Positions 34,713-46,415 are shown, numbered from the stretch's first letter. The stretch: 64,000 nucleotides of DNA from Amborella trichopoda (GCF_000471905.2 NW_006499617.1:5088047-5152046), one strand, 5' to 3'. A program made the numbers and translations. The notes: a model not told the origin generated them from the letters alone.

Positions 34713-36067
34713 GACACATGCATAGTATACCCGTTCAACCTCCTTCGTTAGCGCTGGTGTAGTAATGGGCTGTATCGGGATTTGATCCTCTGATCGAGAG
34801 CTACTCTCTCCAATGTCTCCAAGTACATCATTGTTCGCATTGTTCTCTTGGGGCTCCTCTAATGGGATTCGACAATACTTTCATAGGGAGCCGAATGCCT
34901 CAAGAGCTCTGTGCTACGGTGGATGTCCTCCCACTACATTATAACACCGAATGTTAATTGGAAAAAATAACACAATAATGAATACTAAAGCAATTCAGAG
35001 AAAACAAAGACTACTGCTTATCTATCCCATTAATTATAACAGAGAAAACAAAGACTACTGCTTATCCATCCCATACCAGATATTTTTGTCCTTTTCTTTC
35101 TTCTCCAAGGATTTGCAAACCAGAAATGCAAGCTCGTATGAAATGATGCTTGTTTTCACTACTCTCAAGCAGAAGATTGTCCAAGAGATACATTCAATAG
35201 CCGATTGCAATCACTTATCAATTTTGTTTTTTGTACTACAAGACCCCGGATGACAAGAAGAGCCTCCAATACGTGAGACAAAAGCTCATCTCGCATGAAC
35301 CTATTTACACCATTAGCAGTAAGTAAGCAACATAAAACCCCAAGATTTCATTTCAAACTTTAACTCCGGAACCCAGAGCTGAAGCTGAAATTAGATTTCA
35401 ATCTATTAAGAATTTAAGTTAAACGAAAAATCAAAGGGCAACTAAAGAATCTGAAGAGATTCTTGACTAAACTTCACCCAAATCCTAGATTTAAATGCAG
35501 GAAAATTCACCATTGTCTTATAAACCATGAGAAAACCAAGTTCATATCTTGATTTAATTATGGTCATTACGGCTAAAACTGGTGTGTGGCTGACAACCAG
35601 ATGCTTGCAATTAGCTACATTAACATTTCAGCATCTTGAAAAACAATTTAGAACCCTATCAGCAGAAAACACCCAAGAACCCCTCCCTGCATTTTGATGA
35701 AAAATGCCCAAAATCACTTCTTTTAGTCTCACTAGCCAATTGGACATGAACCCACTTCCCAAAAAGAGAACAAATAAAATATGTGGAGGCGACTAAAGAG
35801 ATTAACTAAATATGACCAAAAATTCCATTTCTCAAATTCAAATTCCCAACAAAAAAATTTACAGAACATGGAAATGAATACTAAACCCAAATTTATATAA
35901 AAAACTAAAAGAAAAAGTTGCATTGTGAAATAGAGAATAGAAGCATACATAAAACCAAATAATTGTATTAAAATTTCAATTGAAAGTCAAGCATTATTTT
36001 TTCTTTTAGAGCATTCAGCTGTATTTATTGCAACTTCTTCAAGTTATAGATTTAGATATAGTCATTG
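34713..36067. other. MULE2 interior upstream of the transposase
   Basis: Probable promoter and leader of the transposase lie here but no clear TATA was assigned. A ~42-bp direct duplication of AAACAAAGACTACTGCTTAT is at about 34998-35077. 35650-36060 resembles subterminal MULE1 sequence at 26700-26990 and 3360-3540, showing the two elements are relatives. No other gene seen. Confidence 0.5.
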
Positions 36068-37023
36068 CATTACCAATCAAAAGACCAGCAAAAGAGGAGA
36101 GAAATGAAAAAACAGATTCACCCAAAATAAATCATGTTATCCATTAATCCTTCCAAATACCACTGCAAAAATGTAACTACCCTCCATTTTCATATAAAAA
36201 ATGGTTATTTAAATCATGTGATTCCAAATAAATCAAACCCACGGCATATTATTTGGTAACATCTAGAATATGCAATGAGGCCATAAAAAAATGAGGAAGA
36301 AAACCTAGTTAGAAAAACAAAAGAAGAAATGCTAAAAGAAACGCAATTATTAAATTTCCCAATCTCCTGCAAGTTCACGGCGCATACAGATTCAGTGAAA
36401 AAACCAAAACCCACATCATAGTTCTCTTAATATTCATCACATAACCAAAAAACCAACTGAACAAAAACCGATATTCTCTTGAAATTTTCTTGCATGAATA
36501 AAACAAATGGAAAAAAAAAAAAGGAAAAAAAAAAGAAAAAGAAAAGACTTCTACTTTACATAAAAAAGACATGATTGTCTGGAAGTTCTTCACTAGCTAA
36601 GAGGTTGCATACATTTTGGTACATCCTCCTCCTTGCGATTTGGCTTTCTATCTCTTCACTAAAACGTCCATGAAGAAGCTTTCTTCTCTCTCTAAAGCGT
36701 CTGGGAAGTTCGCAGAGAAAATGTGGGCAGCAGCGCAGAGAGAGTAAGGGGACCTTCGCAGAGCAATAGAGAGGGCAACGGGAGAGAAGGGAACCTTCGC
36801 AGAGCAGGAGAGAGGGCATGCGAGATAGAAGGGAGGCTTGCAAAGCAGAGGAGGGTAGCAGATGAAATATTGGAAGGTTTGAAGCTTTTGAGCCTTTACA
36901 CGCTGGGTTTTGTTCGCAGATCTGAACTATTCGGAGGTGAAATGTTGGATTTAATTTGAACGGACGGACGGTCAATAATAATGTGGCGAGAGCACTATTA
37001 CTTTTCGCCTATAGGCGTTCGTA

Positions 37024-37030
<7 letters not shown>
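36068..37030 (-). repeat. MULE2 right terminal inverted repeat
   Basis: Reverse complement of 27605-28565, with diverged insertions (for example an extra GGGAGAGAAGGGAACCTTCG unit near 36780). Ends CTATAGGCGTTCGTAAGA before a TA run. Confidence 0.9.
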
Positions 37031-37050
<20 letters not shown>

Positions 37051-37063
<13 letters not shown>

Positions 37064-37640
37064 ACTCTAAACTTCATAGCCTTTTAAATTACAAAGGTTC
37101 AAGATAGAGAGAGTTGTGAAGGGTGGATTTATTAATTTTGATGTCTATTTCTTAAAAATCGTTAATTTTGTATGGTGATTTTGTAAATATTACTACAATA
37201 CAAAGGGTACTTTTGTCATCTCCAAAAGGGATAAAATTAAAATTTTAACTAAAGAGCAAGGGCACTCTATAAATAAAGTTTTAGGACACTAACTTCCAAA
37301 ATACCATTGTACTTTTGTGAAAATTTAAATTTACCTTTGCTTAATGGTAAAATTACCTATTTAAATATTTTTTTATAAAAAAGTAATGATTTTTTTGATA
37401 AATACACCCATCACAACCCCTTTTAACCTGAACCTTTGTATTTTAAGGGGTTGTTAACNNNNNNNNNNNNNNNNNNNNTATAATACAAATTATTTTTTAT
37501 ATTTTTATTAGATGCGTCTCACTAAGATGTATATACGCTCTAAATTTCAAGTAATTTGGATTTCTAGAAAAAATATTAAAATTAAAACACTATCGGACAA
37601 CTGTGACCATGCGACAAAGTATTATATATTTAAAAAAACT
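37051..37640. other. AT-rich DNA with a 20-base assembly gap
   Basis: N run at 37459-37478. 37479-37620 is half of another fold-back MITE (TTTTTATTAGATGCGTCTCA, TAAAACACTATCGGACAACT); its other half is lost or lies in the gap. No gene seen. Confidence 0.5.
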
Positions 37641-38085
37641 CTTCCCAACGCCTATATGTGAAAATGAACAGTGATTTCGCCTACCCTCATCACCATTTAA
37701 ACTTCATCACACGGTCACAGATGTTTGGTAGTGTTTTAATTTTCTTTATTTTTTTTACAAATTCAAATTACTTGAAATTTGGAGCTTGTGTACATCTTAG
37801 TGAGGCACACCTAATAAAAATATGAAAACAATAATTTGTAAAATATAAGTCGACCAAAATACCCTCAAAAATTTTCAGGGGTATTTTGATCAATTTATAT
37901 TTTCATATTTTTATTAGGTGAGCCTCACTAAGATGTATTTCATATTTTTATTAGGTGAGCCTCACTAAGATGTACTTACGCTCCAAATTTCAGATCATTC
38001 TGATTTGTAAAACAAAAATTAAAATTAAAACACTATCGAACAACTGTGACAGTGCGATGAAATTTGGATGGTGATGAGGGTAGGT
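37640..38085. mobile_element. Fold-back MITE, copy 3
   Basis: Left arm: GCCTACCCTCATCACCATTT, then AAATTTGGAGC..GTGTACATCTTAGTGAG. Right arm: CTCACTAAGATGTACTTACG..CTCCAAATTT, then AATTTGGATGGTGATGAGGG at 38059-38078. Centre at 37856-37900: GACCAAAATACCCTC facing TCAGGGGTATTTTGATC. A 34-bp segment (TTTTTATTAGGTGAGCCTCA) is tandemly repeated at 37906-37970. The outer motif ACAGTGATTTCGCC is shared with the MULE1 ends, which suggests the MITE family derives from these MULEs (inference). Confidence 0.75.
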
Positions 38086-38520
38086 ATACAGCAGCTGATG
38101 TTTTCTCTACGCAAGGAGCCTTGCCTCCCCTCTCTCTCCTCAGCCCTCCCCTCTCCCTCCTCAGCCCTCCCCTCTCTCTCCGTAGGGGTGAGAGCAACCA
38201 TTCTTGGCACACTTATTCTCGGTGGAGGCTCCCTAGCCGTGCTCTTCCTCCATCCATCCTCACGAGGCTCTCTCTCTGCCCAGTGTGAGCACAGCCAGAG
38301 CCCTGCCTCCTCTCTCTCCCCAGCGATGATCTTCCTCTTCCGACCATTCTTGACAACGGCTTCTCCATCAGGTCCGTTCCTCCCTCTCTCTCTCGCCCCC
38401 AATAGAGTTCTCTCTCTCGAACCCCCAATCCCAATACCTGGCCCCAAACACAACAATGTGATGCGTTTCTGTTTCTCTTTTCCCCTGATGCCAATACCTG
38501 GTCTCAAAACACAACAATGT
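38085..38520 (+). repeat. MULE3 left terminal inverted repeat
   Basis: Pyrimidine-rich. It contains tandem copies of CTCAGCCCTCCCCTCTC (38138-38180) and two copies of the unit with CCAATACCTGG (about 38430 and 38490). The long reading frames on both strands here come from base composition and are not genes. Confidence 0.75.
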
Positions 38521-39060
38521 TCCATGAATGATATGTGCTTTGGTGGATTTTGTCGGTGTTTGATTTGTCGATTGGTATTGTTTATTTTGATATATTTTTT
38601 TCTGCAATTATTGGTGGATTTTATCGGTGTTTAGTAGATTTTGGTGTTGGATATGATTTTCTAATGTGGAATATGGGGAAATAAAGGAAGGTATTTTGAC
38701 TTTCGTGTACTATATTGAAATTTTATTGCTAGGGTTTCTGTATTTGGTACTTTGTTTCTGAAACGGAGAAAGTAAGCAAACTATTGCAGTTAATATGATG
38801 ATGATTAAGGAATTGTATCAAAATGTTTAAAAATCTATTCCCCGATCAAGTTTTGTTAGTTAGAATTGGATTCAGGGAAACTGTAATGCTCACCTTTGAA
38901 ACTCTTTCAAATAATCCTGCTCGAGCATTTTCATTATAGTGGAAAGAATTGGAATAATATATCAAACTACCATCCTTAGTATCTTATTGACCAGGTAGGC
39001 ACTGCATCAAAAGGACAAGTCAAGTATATGCCATCAGTTCCATGAATATCCAACCTTACA
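38521..39060. other. MULE3 interior, no gene recognised
   Basis: AT-rich. Short GTGGATTTTRTCGGTGTTT direct repeats at about 38533 and 38612. Nothing else supported. Confidence 0.4.
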
Positions 39061-39066
39061 TCCTCA

Positions 39067-39345
39067 TTATATCACATTAACGTATATAGCGTAAATTGAT
39101 GATCAACAAAATAATGGTCCATAGAAGATTGCTCTATTCTTTGTCCCTACAATTGATTGAAGGAAAGATGCTCATTCCTGTAACAAAAGATCATTATATC
39201 ACATTAATGTATAGAGCGTAAATTGATGATCAACAAAATAATGGTCCCTAGAAGATTGCTCTATTCTTTGTCCCTACAATTGATTGAAGGAAAGATGCTC
39301 ATTCCTGTAACAAAAGATCATTATATCACATTAATGTATAGAGCA
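39067..39345. repeat. 127-bp tandem repeat
   Basis: TTATATCACATTAAYGTATA starts at 39067, 39194 and 39321, exactly 127 bp apart, giving two full units and a partial third. The two full copies are nearly identical, so the duplication is recent. Confidence 0.9.
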
Positions 39346-39574
39346 TATTTTTAAACAACACAATATTAGAACACAATAAATTCAGCAGCATATAACACAA
39401 CACTTGCTTGATTCATCACCAATACTATATATGTTCCATGTCTTCACAGGTCTCATCTATAGGTACTATAGTGTCGTTTAACCTGTAAGAAAAAAAAGCC
39501 TTATAAAGATTTAATAAATCCATGTTACATTCACGAAGAGTAAAAAGATGGAGTAATTATTTATGCATACTTTG

Positions 39575-41832
39575 AATGAGCAAATGATGGACAATTTCTT
39601 TTGTCATGTTCACTGTCCTTACAAACTGCGCACTTTCAAGTACCATACTTGACATTTTCTTTTGCTTTCGCTTTCTCTGGCTCTACCTCAGATCAAGATG
39701 TATATCTTGTAGGGCAAGGTCGCCCCTTTGTTCGTGCCTGTGGGGGCTCTAGGATGCTTTGAAGAGGGTAACCCTCATTTCTTCAGCTACTAGTGGGGGT
39801 CTAGTTAACATCACTTGATTCTACCCTACTTGCAATATTGGCATCAACTTTTGCATGTGTAGCAGCAAAATTAGACTTTATTATTTCATAGAGTTCCATG
39901 CTTTTTGAGGCATTCTCAGCAAATTTTTGAGCCGTTTGACTTCAATATAAAGAATGGACCGGGCTAGATCAGAAGAAACTTGAATTTTATTGCCTCTTTT
40001 ATCAACTACAACCCCTTTCAGCACATCCTTTTTCCATCGATTCATTATAAAATGTGATGGGATCTCAAAAATATTATTCACCGAAAAAATTCTAAGAATA
40101 TGCGTGCAAAGAATGCGTAACATATCATATATGTGGCAAGTACAAGAAGCAGTTGGATTATGACTGTTGAATTCCACAACATATACCCTTGTTCCAACTC
40201 CAGTTTTTATCACCTTATATCTGGCGACTATGTCGTTGTATTCAATGGCTTCAATCTTGGAATTTATAGAATCTGCAACTTCTTTCCCAAAAAACTTCAT
40301 CATTTTGTGCATATAGATCTTCGAAACTTGTACATCTATGAAGGTAGTGGTCCTCAAAATAAGAGTAGAAGTGATGTTCTTAAGTCATTCTCCCTTATTT
40401 TGTAAAGCTTCTTTTCATGTATTTTTTTAGTAAAAGAGTGTAAGCTTGTTATAGGAGTTAAGTACATCTTAACGTGCTTATTCACGCATTCACTTCCTTG
40501 GGTAGTTGACATTCCGGCTATAAATGCATCAGCCACATATGCGTCAACCCACTGCATTCGACAATTCTATATTCTAATGAGTCATTTATTTTGTTGAAGA
40601 TTATATTTCTCAATAAGGGATTTCCAATCTATCTCAAACTCTTTTACAGTTGGGTTTGTTATACACTTCTTAAAAATTTCTTGAAAAGTAGGATGACGAC
40701 GCAATACATGGCATAATTTTTCTTTCACCTTTGCAAGTATGTGTCATTTGCAATAATAATGCTTACTTTTTTTTAAAACTTATCTCACTGGAGTAGTAAT
40801 TGCAAAGTCCTAATCAATGATAATTATATCGGGTTGACGACCACCCATTGCTTCTAGCCATGTTTCCCTGATACCTTGTGATGAAACTTCTAAACTGGCA
40901 AGCTAGTCGAAGCTTACAAGTAGGAATAGGAATCGGCCATTCAGGCTAGCCCATACAAATGACTCCACCTTCTCATCAAATATAAGTGCGAACCCAAAAA
41001 ATCTTGTGTTAAAGTGGTGATTCACACCAAGCATGGAAGCAAAGCGCATGCCAAAGAAGTTCGTTTTGTATGTCATATCAAAAGTCACCACGTTTAAAAA
41101 GTGGCGGTACAACTCCGTTGACAAGACATCTACCCATAGTATACTGATTAGATGACCAACTTTATCAATTTAACCCTATAGAAAAATGAAGGGTTTGATT
41201 TATTTATTTCGTACAGCCATTGCATAGCACAATTACCATCTTCTTCTTTCAATTTTCTACGGTTCTTTGCTATTTGGTTTTCGATATCTTTTTCTGAGCA
41301 TTGAAGATTATCAATACCCCAGCTTGCTCTGTAAAAATATCACAAATATTTCTAGATTCCACCAAAGCAGAGCTCATAGAATTTATCAACTTTGTTGTAT
41401 TCGAAATTGTTCGGTGTGATCGAATTAGTCTAGTTTTCCTTAGATTGATAAGGACGTGGTTGTGATCATTTACAAACTTAGTCACAACTTACTCATTACT
41501 AGAATTTAAGCTTATGCATAGCTTAGCCTTGCAACCACACCTAGATTGAGGGATATTTATTTTACGTACGCCATCTTTCTCAACCCTAAACCCTTCCCTA
41601 GAGCAATTAATTTTCCCTAACTATTCTTTGTCTATCCTTATTATTGTGCGTAGTTCTCTTTCGGATGTCAAACCCATGCGCCAATGCAAATGCCCTATAA
41701 TATTCACATGCATCTTCTTCATAACTAAACTTCATTCCAATGTGGGGTTCTTTGATTTTTGTGTTTGTAAATTTCTTTCGGGGGGATTACGAGCATGTAA
41801 TCTTGCTCGACGGGTTCACTGTCGTCCCCCAT
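39575..41832 (-). pseudogene. FAR1/MULE-type transposase of MULE3, broken
   Basis: Same family as the transposase at 32330-34712 but shorter at the N-terminus. Start taken at 41832 (MGDDSEPVEQDYM). FAR1-type domain in pieces: FSYEEDACEYYRAFALAHGF, CSREGFRVEKDG, RCGCKAKL and KFVNDHNHVLINLRKTRL. Catalytic pieces: VVTFDMTYKTNFFGMRFAS (first Asp, ~41085), IIIID (second Asp, ~40830) and TTQGSECVNKHVKMYL (Glu, ~40475). SWIM finger CTCHIYDMLRILCTHILRI at about 40085-40140. C-terminal knuckle CAVCKDSEHDKRNC at about 39600-39645 keeps all four ligands, unlike the copy at 32330. Stops and frameshifts are frequent. A gap in homology near 41140-41270 is also frame-broken. Confidence 0.8.
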
Positions 41833-42544
41833 ATTGTCTTGATCTGAAAATGTGGGAGATGACACATTACCTGAAATGGATCAGCCCATCTCAAATACTT
41901 GAATGAGCCTACACAAAACAATGTGTTCTCCTTACTGAACAGAAAAGAGAAAAGAGATAGCTCATGCCCAATACCTTTATGCAATTTTAGAGAGAGAAAT
42001 GTTAAAAAGAGAAAGAGAGAGACATCCTAGTTTCATGGATGAGTAAGCGTAATCGTGATAAAAATGCAGGTTATACATGGTTTATCTAGATAATGAAGAA
42101 AAAGGAGCTTCTCCAAGCACACCAGTGAACCAAACTAAAACAACAGAGTGAATTAAACTAAAAAGTTTAGTTGCCTCCCTCTACTCACATCTAAACTGTA
42201 ATACATGACATGATTCCTGTAGTGATGACAACTTAGTCTTGAACTTATCGAGTTCTTATCAACTGAGGATTCCAGAATGTAGTGACCATTATTATTGACT
42301 TTATTTTTGTCGGAGGCTTTATCCAGTTGACAATGCTAATCCAAACTCCATTATTTGACTTAGGAGAAAAGAATTTGATGACTGTGAAGACAAGAATAAG
42401 TTCTGCAGTTCTTATCAACCAAGTACACTTTGAATGTATTAGCTATCTTCTATTGACTTTATCTTTGTGTTTACCCAATTGAAAATAAGTCAATCTGCAT
42501 CAATCAACCAGAAAGATGGAACATAAAGATGGAACTGATGAGAG
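41833..42544. other. MULE3 interior upstream of the transposase
   Basis: Probable leader region of the transposase, with GA-rich runs at 41985-42030. No gene recognised. Confidence 0.4.
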
Positions 42545-42946
42545 GCAACAGGGTTTCTAACCAGGATGGATGGAAACAGAAACGCATTACATTGTTGTGT
42601 TTTGGGGCCAGGTATTGGGATTGGGGAAAGAGACAGAAACGCGTCACATTGTTGTGTTTTGGGGCCAGGTATTGGGATTGGGGGAAAAGAGAGACAAAAA
42701 CGCGTCACATTATTGTGTTTTGGGGCCAGGTATTGGGATTGGGGGTGAGAGAGAGAGAGAACTCTATTGGGAGCCAGAGAGAGAGAGAGGAGCGTACCTA
42801 GTAGAGATGCAGTTGCCGAGAATGGTTGGAAGAGGAAGAGCACCGCCGGGGAGAGAGAAGACGCAGGGCCCTGGGTATAGAGAGAGAGAGCCTCAATGAG
42901 GATGGATGGAGGAAGAACACAGCTGGGGAGCCGAGAATGGCTGCAC
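42545..42946 (-). repeat. MULE3 right terminal inverted repeat, inner part
   Basis: Contains three tandem copies (about 58-60 bp) of a unit with GTGTTTTGGGGCCAGGTATT, starting near 42590, 42648 and 42708. The left repeat has two. It ends at the insertion point of the hAT-like element. Confidence 0.8.
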
Positions 42947-44755
42947 CAATGTTCGAAAAATCGGCCGGTTGGAACTGGAACAGGTCGGTTGGAACCGGAA
43001 CCGGCCGGTTAGCTCGCTACCTGTGGGGTCGCGATTCCGGTTAGGTCCGGTTTAGTGTAGTAGTAAGAAAACACATTTTGAAAAAAATCGGCTAAAAAAC
43101 CTGCTGGTTTGGACTCGAACCGACGACTTTTTGACAAAACCGGTCCGGTTTAGTGTTCTATTGGGCGACATAGCGCCACAAAAAATAATGGCCGTTATTT
43201 GCAACAGTGCCTGTTATTTGGGCAGAACCCGTGATCCGCTATTTTTTGCAGCTTTTTCCTGCCGTATTTTTGTTTTTTTTGGCTCAATTATGATACTATA
43301 CCTTCAAATCTCCTATAAATCCATCAATATTGAATCAAAAACTCCAAGATTAGATCGATTTTGGCGATTTTTTGGTGTGTTTTTTTGTGTTCTTCAGTTT
43401 TTTAAGAAAAATCCGTCATTCATTTGATTTTGGCCTGGGTTTTTAGTTGTTTTCGATAAAAAGTTGGAGAATTTAATTATCACAGAGATACATATATTTC
43501 AAGACTCCCGATTTCGTTGAAATGGTGAGATTTGGGGCTCGATTTTGAGATTAAAGTAGACAAGGTAAACCCGAACCCAATTTTTTAATTTTTTTTCTTA
43601 ATTTTGCAGCATTTTTAGGATTCTTCAGAGAATATTTGACTAGTATTATTTATAGCAATAAATAAAAGAACGATTTTTTAACAACAAAAAAAAAATTGGA
43701 GCTCGATTTTAGGAATTTAGGGCTTTTGGACCTCGATTTTAGGAATTTAGGGTTTTTTTGTTTTTAATGTTATATAATATATATATTTATAAAAATATGT
43801 TTTTTGTGAAGAATATGAATATTTGTGTGAGATTATTGATTGCATAAAATAAATGAACGAATTTTAGAACAAAAACAAAAATTTGGAGGTCAATTTTGGG
43901 GATTTTAGGGTTTATTGAAAGAAAAATAAAATTGACATTTTTTTTGTGAGGATTGTTTTTAATGTTATATAATATATATATCTATAAAAGTGTATTTTTT
44001 GTGATGAATATGAGAATATATATAAACAATATTTGTGTGAGATTATTGATTGCATAAAATAAATGAACGAATTTTAGAACAAAAACAAAAATTTGGAGGT
44101 TGATTTTGGGGATTTAAGGGATTTTTGGGATTTAAGGGTTTATTGAATGAAAAATAAAATTGATGATGATGTTGAGGGCCATAACACAGAAGGGTGGGGG
44201 TAACACAGAATAGGGTACGGGTAACACAGAATAGGGTGGGGGAAAGCCTGAAGGCTGGACAAGTCTAAGAGACTTTGGCCAAGGGGATACCGTAAGAAAT
44301 ATTCCTGACTAGCAAGGGGGCACAACTGCGGCATTACAGACTCCACCAAGCCTTACTTAGATTTTTCGCCCTGTAAATCCTGATAGTAAAACGCAACAAT
44401 ATCATGATCCCCCTTGCTTCTCTCATTACTACTAGCATTGTTAGTTGGACTTTATAACTTCATTAATTGAATTAATGTCAAATTCTAAATTGTCTTGCAT
44501 ATCTTCATAGTATTCAAATATTAATTTATATAAAAAGTTGTTCCAATTTTTTTTTGTAAGATAAATGTATGTCATTTAACACTTAATCTAAGTTTTTCTT
44601 CCTTTTTTTCTATTTTTTTGTTAATTTTTTTGGATTTTTTACCTGTTTTTTTGTTAAAAAAAAAACTACTTGACCGGTTAAAACGGTTAACCACCCAGTT
44701 AGTCCGGTTTCGGTTGAAACCGCTCTCAGCCCTCCGTTCGACTTTGCGAACATTG
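42947..44755. mobile_element. hAT-like non-autonomous element, 1.8 kb
   Basis: Termini CAATGTTCGAAAAATCGGCC and, inverted from the right end, CAATGTTCGCAAAGTCGAAC. Flanking 8-mers are GGCTGCAC (42939-42946) and GGTTACAC (44756-44763), 6 of 8 identical. The uninterrupted homologous repeat (inverted at 38185-38205) supports GGTTGC at this point. Subterminal sequence is rich in CCGGTT repeats on both sides. 8-bp duplications are the rule for hAT elements. No transposase is encoded. The interior has a duplicated block of about 190 bp (43785-43975 and 43970-44165, with GATTATTGATTGCATAAAAT). Confidence 0.75.
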
Positions 44756-44866
44756 GGTTACACTCACTACTGCGGAGAGAGGGAGGAGGGCTGGGGAGAG
44801 AGAGGGGAGGCAAGGCTCATTGCGCAGAGAGATATCTTGGGTAGAGAGAAAGTCCGTTTAGAGAAA
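44756..44866 (-). repeat. MULE3 right terminal inverted repeat, outer part
   Basis: Continues the repeat after the hAT-like insertion: GGAGGGCTGGGGAGAGAGAG and GGGGAGGCAAGGCTCATTGC match inverted 38108-38190, and TCAGCTGCTGTA matches 38087-38098. Confidence 0.75.
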
Positions 44867-44997
44867 GTCAGCTGCTGTACGCAACCTCGCTTGGGGACAG
44901 ATCTCTCGCAGTCCATTCAACTGCCAGGGCTCATCACCGTTGATGCAGTTTCCCCTAACTACGTGAGGTTGTGTACTCTTATCTTTTTCCATATATA

Positions 44998-45775
44998 GAA
45001 AATGGTTTGATAGGGCTGCAACTCTATCAAAATAAGTAAAGCCTCATCTCATAACTCATCCAAAATTACAATTCAAGCATTGGACAACATTTACAACAAT
45101 CATCTCGACTTGAACATTATTGCTGAAAAAAAAAATTAGAATTTCAAAATCTAAAAGTGGTGTATATTGTAAGTAATTATCTAGACGGTCTATTTCGCCC
45201 AAAAAATCTATGAAGGGTTGTGAAGTTTAGATTATCCCATATATATGAGAAATGATCTTAAAGGACCCTCCCCCACTCATGTGTGTTGTTCCCCAAAGGA
45301 TCACCATTAAATTTAGCACGGATCTATAGAAAAGTCAAGTCGTACACCCATGTGATAATTTTTCTAGAAATCCGTACCAACTTTAATGGTGATCTTTTGG
45401 GGTCCTACACACATAAGTAAGGGAGGGTCCTATAGGATTATTACTATATATATAGAAAGTATATATATATATATATATATATAGAAAGAGTGAGTGAGAG
45501 AGGGTTTTTGATTATTCAAACAATCATTTTTAGTTGGATTTTAGAGCTGCACAGTCTTTCAATGGTATATGGTTTAACTCAATTCTAAAAGTTGGAAAAT
45601 AGTTTGATAGGGCTGCAGCCCTATTGGAACAAGTAAAGCCTCATCTCATAACTCATCAAAAATTACAATTCAAGCATTGAAAGATATTTACAACAATCAT
45701 CTTAGATTGAATATTATAGTTGAAAAAAATTAGAATTTCAAAATCTAAAAGTGGTCTTTATTTTATGGGCCATGT
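44998..45775. repeat. Direct duplication of a ~180-bp segment
   Basis: TTTGATAGGGCTGCARC..TCAAAATCTAAAAGTGG occurs at 44998-45175 and again at 45596-45770 in the same orientation. A MITE (45247-45444) and a TA/GA run (45462-45500) lie between the copies. Confidence 0.85.
45247..45444. mobile_element. Small MITE with ~75-bp inverted repeats
   Basis: Left arm AATGATCTTAAAGGACCCTC, then CCCCAAAGGATCACCATTAA. Right arm TTAATGGTGATCTTTTGGGG, then GAGGGTCCTATAGGATTATT. It is flanked by TA-rich DNA (ATATATAT and TATATATA), which fits a TA target as used by Tc1/mariner-type MITEs but cannot prove it. Confidence 0.75.
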
Positions 45776-46010
45776 TTTACTCAAAATCTCGACATCAATG
45801 TAATCATAATTAGATGATTATTTACAAAATAAAAAAATTGAATTTTGAGTTCTTGAGCATCTAGATCATTCCCTCCAAATATTAAATGGTCCTAGGGCAA
45901 TTTTGGGATACTATTTTTTAGGTACATAGAGAGAACAAATTTTTTTTCTTTGAGGTTAGTTTTTAGGTTTTATACATCACATCCAAAAAAATTTGGAACC
46001 TAAATGATAT

Positions 46011-46407
46011 GGGTGCGGTTTGTATATAGGGCCAAGGCTCTAAACAATCAAATTAGAGCTCACATTCAAATAGTATCGAGAAATGTGGTTTCAATATTGG
46101 AAATTTTTTACTAGCCTTAAAATATATTTTCATCTTTAATCATGAAATTTAAAGCTTGAAAAATAGTGTAGATCGAGCAGATCTATGAAAGCTTGAATAA
46201 GTTAAAAATTGATATCCCAAAATGCATTACAAGATGCCTTACTTCCAAAACTTGAAATCCAGTTTTTTTTCTGTAGTCTATACGCCTTGATGTCGAGATG
46301 ATCAATTTGAGGATATTTGAGCATCAAAACAACTTCTTCTAGTGAAAATTTTGAGGTAGGCTTTTGTTTGATTGTTTAGAGCCTAAGCTCTATATAAACT
46401 TTTCCCG
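46011..46407. mobile_element. 397-bp MITE with perfect 8-bp target duplication
   Basis: Flanked by AATGATAT at 46003-46010 and 46408-46415. Terminal inverted repeats: GGGTGCGGTTTGTATATAGG and, inverted from the right, CGGGAAAAGTTTATATAGAG; both continue to GGCTCTAAACAATCAAA. A partial copy is at 27480-27585. No coding capacity. The 8-bp duplication suggests an hAT-type origin. Confidence 0.85.
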
Positions 46408-46415
46408 AATGATAT

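Larger units (their letters stand above)
27586..37050. mobile_element. MULE2, Mutator-like element with transposase and captured genes
   Basis: Long terminal inverted repeats (27605-28565 and 36068-37030) with termini CTTACGAATGCCTATA and CTATAGGCGTTCGTAAG enclose a FAR1/MULE-type transposase (minus strand, 32330-34712) and a captured NRT3-containing reading frame (plus strand, 30784-31506). Both termini run into TA microsatellites (27583-27604, 37030-37059), so the usual ~9-bp target duplication cannot be separated from the TA repeat. Internal blocks are shared with MULE1. The transposase is broken, so the element is not autonomous now. Confidence 0.85.
38085..44866. mobile_element. MULE3, Mutator-like element split by an hAT-like insertion
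   Basis: Inverted repeats at 38085-38520 and 42545-42946 plus 44756-44866 (the right repeat is interrupted). Outer match: ATACAGCAGCTGA at 38087 and TCAGCTGCTGTA at 44859. Inner match: CAATACCTGGCCCCAAACAC and its inverse, repeated. It encloses a broken FAR1/MULE transposase on the minus strand. Without the insertion it is about 5 kb. Confidence 0.75.

Noticed and set aside
38025-38634. Several overlapping frames of 90-190 codons
   Set aside because: They arise from the pyrimidine-rich terminal repeat of MULE3 and are partly repeated at 42490-42900 in the other repeat.
42529-42899. Three overlapping repetitive frames
   Set aside because: Produced by the three-copy repeat unit of the MULE3 terminal repeat.
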